Shown in pieces: positions 6,145 to 7,358 of a DNA stretch of 7,358 nt. The position numbers were made by a program, and so were the translations under genes. Position 1 is the first letter of the stretch; each line of letters opens with the position of its first letter. A model generated the notes under the pieces. The model saw only the letters and a list, made by a program, of their open reading frames with translations, was not told the origin of the DNA and ran no database searches. The stretch is from Verrucomicrobiia bacterium (GTDB lineage Bacteria > Verrucomicrobiota > Verrucomicrobiia > Opitutales > Opitutaceae). The stretch lies in contig JAUHWE010000221.1 of assembly GCA_030424825.1 (NCBI GenBank), forward strand, positions 1-7,358, in the 5' to 3' direction.

Positions 6145-6828
6145 ATGCGACAACCATTGAACCGATATTTGGACCATGCTGTTCTAAAACCAGAATTGAC
6201 CCGGCAAGAAGCCGAGGATGCCATCAACCTCGGCCTCCAGTTCAATACCCGAACCGTTTGCGTTCGTCCCTGTGATCTCGAACTCGCAAAATCCCTTTGC
6301 AGCGGTACCGACACGGACGTCTCTACCGTGCTTGGGTTTCCTCACGGTTGTGCTCTCACCCTCTCCAAGGTCCAGGAAGCGCAAAAGTATTTGGAATTAG
6401 ATGTACGTGAAGTCGATATGGTTTCGAACTACGGGTTCCTTCGGGGAGGCGAATGGAGTTTGTTTCAGAATGATGTGGAAAGCGTTTTTGAAGTGCTGCG
6501 CCCGAATGGCATCTTGCTCAAGGTCATCCTCGAGACTTCCACGCTCGACCCAAGTTTGATCGCACAAGCCACTCGAATCTGTGCCGCATTGGGAGTCGAC
6601 TACGTGAAAACCTCGACTGGGTTTAACGGCAATGGGGCGACAATCGAGGCGGTCGAAATCATGCTCGAAGCGGCTGGGAACACCAAGGTCAAAGCATCCG
6701 GAGGAATCCGAAATGTGGATCAAGCGACACACTTCATTGAGATGGGATGCGAACGCCTGGGAGTTGGTTTCAGTACAACCCCCGTTCTTTGCGGAGAAAG
6801 CGCTTCATCGAGTGACTCCGATTACTGA
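6145..6828 (+). CDS. deoC: Deoxyribose-phosphate aldolase family protein (DeoC-like)
   Basis: The 227-residue protein is a class I aldolase of the DeoC family, close to the usual 220-225 residues of the short bacterial type. Motifs in order are LDHAVLKPELT (9-19), STVLGFPHG (60-68), EVDMVSNYG (89-97), VKTSTGF (154-160) and KASGGIR (183-189). The Schiff-base lysine is Lys155, with supporting Lys183 and Asp91, matching Lys167, Lys201 and Asp102 of the E. coli enzyme. The family reaction is reversible cleavage of 2-deoxyribose 5-phosphate to glyceraldehyde 3-phosphate and acetaldehyde in the cytoplasm. Two places differ from the standard. MVSNYG replaces the common M/V-V-I/L-N-I-G, and the phosphate-binding loop reads RLGVGFSTTP (204-213) where members normally have RLG(T/V)SS. 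That could alter phosphate recognition or substrate. The gene is monocistronic, divergent from an exported-protein gene. The start has no Shine-Dalgarno; the ATG fits the family N-terminus. Confidence 0.9.
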   Translation: MRQPLNRYLDHAVLKPELTRQEAEDAINLGLQFNTRTVCVRPCDLELAKSLCSGTDTDVSTVLGFPHGCALTLSKVQEAQKYLELDVREVDMVSNYGFLRGGEWSLFQNDVESVFEVLRPNGILLKVILETSTLDPSLIAQATRICAALGVDYVKTSTGFNGNGATIEAVEIMLEAAGNTKVKASGGIRNVDQATHFIEMGCERLGVGFSTTPVLCGESASSSDSDY

Positions 6829-6918
6829 ACGGCACAATCGGGTTCGCTCCCAGAGAAAGATACAACGAGTCAGTCGTTACGCCAGGGCTCGACGGCTCAG
6901 CGCCCGCCTCCTTTCCCA

Positions 6919-6942
6919 TAGGGCCAGCGCTCGTGCTGTGCC
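6919..6942. repeat. Dispersed repeat, copy 1
   Basis: This 24-base unit shares an exact 15-mer, TAGGGCCAGCGCTCG, with 7129-7143. Over the full 24 bases the two copies match at 21 positions (this copy continues TGCTGTGCC, the other CCCTGTACC). It contains AGCGCT, a self-complementary hexamer. A 15-base exact match is not expected by chance in a window of this size. Confidence 0.65.
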
Positions 6943-6966
6943 GTGTTTGCCATATCAAGACTTTAC

Positions 6967-6990
6967 CTACGCGGCGTAGCGCGAGCGCGA
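6967..6990. repeat. Short palindrome followed by a tandem hexamer
   Basis: CTACG (6967-6971) and CGTAG (6975-6979) form a 5-bp stem with a 3-base loop CGG. GCGCGA is repeated twice at 6979-6990, then GCCCTAC follows. A similar but imperfect TACGTCGGCGTA occurs near 3351-3362. It fits the palindromic character of the surrounding region; each piece alone is weak. Confidence 0.4.
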
Positions 6991-7118
6991 GCCCTACTTG
7001 ACTCAGTTTGAAGCACTGATCCAATTGATTTTCCAAGAGCGTTTTTATATTTGGAATCTTGCAAAGGTAGGACAGACGCCCTTGCCCTCCCCTGACAGGC
7101 CAAAGGGTCTGCAACACA

Positions 7119-7160
7119 GCTCGCCCTGTAGGGCCAGCGCTCGCCCTGTACCTACAGGGC
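7119..7160. repeat. Palindromic repeat cluster, includes dispersed repeat copy 2
   Basis: GCTCGCCCTGTA occurs twice (7119-7130 and 7139-7150) with a 20-base period. GCCCTGTA (7143-7150) pairs perfectly with TACAGGGC (7153-7160) around two bases. The same right arm can instead pair with GCCCTGTA at 7123-7130, so alternative hairpins are possible. The stretch 7129-7152 is the second copy of the repeat at 6919-6942. The self-complementary, repeated design is that of REP or MITE-like elements. Confidence 0.65.
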
Positions 7161-7230
7161 TCAGGCTGACGCATTGAGCGACTTGATGCGCTTAAGCTTT
7201 TCCGAAAAACGATCGATAAATTCAGCTATT

Positions 7231-7256
7231 ACACTTTTTGGCCTCTTAGAAAGTGT
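7231..7256. repeat. Perfect 7-bp inverted repeat near the right edge
   Basis: ACACTTT (7231-7237) and AAAGTGT (7250-7256) flank a 12-base loop. The right arm continues into GTGTCCAATAA (7253-7263), an 11-mer that also occurs at 5119-5129 just upstream of the SDR start. It could be a terminator-like hairpin, a protein-binding site or part of a mobile-element end. None of these is established. Confidence 0.35.
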
Positions 7257-7358
7257 CCAATAAGTCGTGATCTCTGCGTTTAGGCCAACTTTTTTCGTGT
7301 TTCGCTCATTTTGTTAGCGCTTTTTGAAAATCGCTTCCCATAATAGGGAGTCGATGAA

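Larger units (their letters stand above)
6829..7358. other. Repeat-rich intergenic region to the right window edge
   Basis: No convincing gene lies in these 530 bases. The first part, to about 7180, is dominated by short GC-rich palindromic and repeated units, listed separately. The second part, from about 7190, is AT-richer, with an inverted repeat at 7231-7256 and a CGCT/AGCG mini-stem followed by CTTTTT near 7303-7325. An ATG at 7354, preceded by GGGAG at 7346-7350 with only 3 bases between, could start a gene running off the window, but two codons cannot be interpreted. The minus-strand ORF at 6770-7174 is a translation through the repeats and the end of deoC and is not called. Confidence 0.6.

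Noticed and set aside
6829..6944. 8-bp inverted repeat ACGGCACA / TGTGCCGT, about 100 bases apart, beginning right after the deoC stop
   Set aside because: Tempting as element ends, but 8-bp matches at this distance are expected by chance in several hundred bases, and the flanks do not extend the match.
6880..7165. CRISPR array
   Set aside because: The repeats are not evenly spaced, differ in length and orientation, and no unique spacers of constant size separate them.
6770..7174. 134-codon minus-strand ORF
   Set aside because: It runs antisense through the end of the deoC-like gene and across the palindromic repeats; its composition (RYRASAGPTGRA and the like) is what translated repeats give, with no domain.

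Overview
This window reads as bacterial chromosome, most likely from a Verrucomicrobiota member (Opitutae/Puniceicoccales-like), with Planctomycetota as the main alternative. That assignment is an inference. It rests on the large YD-repeat (Rhs) protein, the sugar-acid SDR and FAH-hydrolase pair, the periplasmic diheme cytochrome with this sequence style, the palindromic intergenic repeats, and the absence of a Shine-Dalgarno sequence at every start examined. No rRNA, tRNA or other taxonomic marker is present to settle it.

Layout, left to right. (1) Positions 3-1616 (+) hold the 3' part of a YD-repeat/Rhs-family gene whose start lies outside the window. It ends in a standard Rhs core and then a lysine-rich, glycine-rich, AT-rich C-terminal tip of about 129 residues. 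(2) Positions 1617-2166 are about 550 bases with no convincing gene: one 52-codon ORF, a weak promoter candidate and a hairpin. (3) Positions 2167-3240 (+) encode an exported diheme cytochrome c. (4) Positions 3241-3474 are a convergent gap with small inverted repeats. (5) Positions 5108-3475 (-) form a two-gene unit: an SDR dehydrogenase followed 17 bases later by an FAH-family hydrolase. (6) Positions 5109-5374 are a gap holding a well-formed palindromic repeat. (7) Positions 5974-5375 (-) encode a small exported protein of unknown function. (8) Positions 5975-6144 are a divergent regulatory gap with a direct-repeat pair. (9) Positions 6145-6828 (+) encode a DeoC-family aldolase. (10) Positions 6829-7358 are a gene-free stretch rich in repeats and palindromes, which may lead into a new gene or mobile element at the right edge.

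Functionally, the SDR and FAH genes fit the last two steps of the non-phosphorylating L-fucose/L-rhamnose-type route: 2-keto-3-deoxy sugar acid to 2,4-diketo-3-deoxy acid to pyruvate plus lactate. The DeoC-like aldolase nearby also handles deoxy-sugar carbon, but it has its own promoter region and opposite orientation, so membership of the same pathway is not shown. The cytochrome and the small exported protein act outside the cytoplasm with unknown partners.

I found no CRISPR array, complete insertion sequence, tRNA or obvious defence system. The least explained coding material is the Rhs C-terminal tip. The most distinctive non-coding features are the palindromic repeats at 5155-5206 and across roughly 6880-7160.
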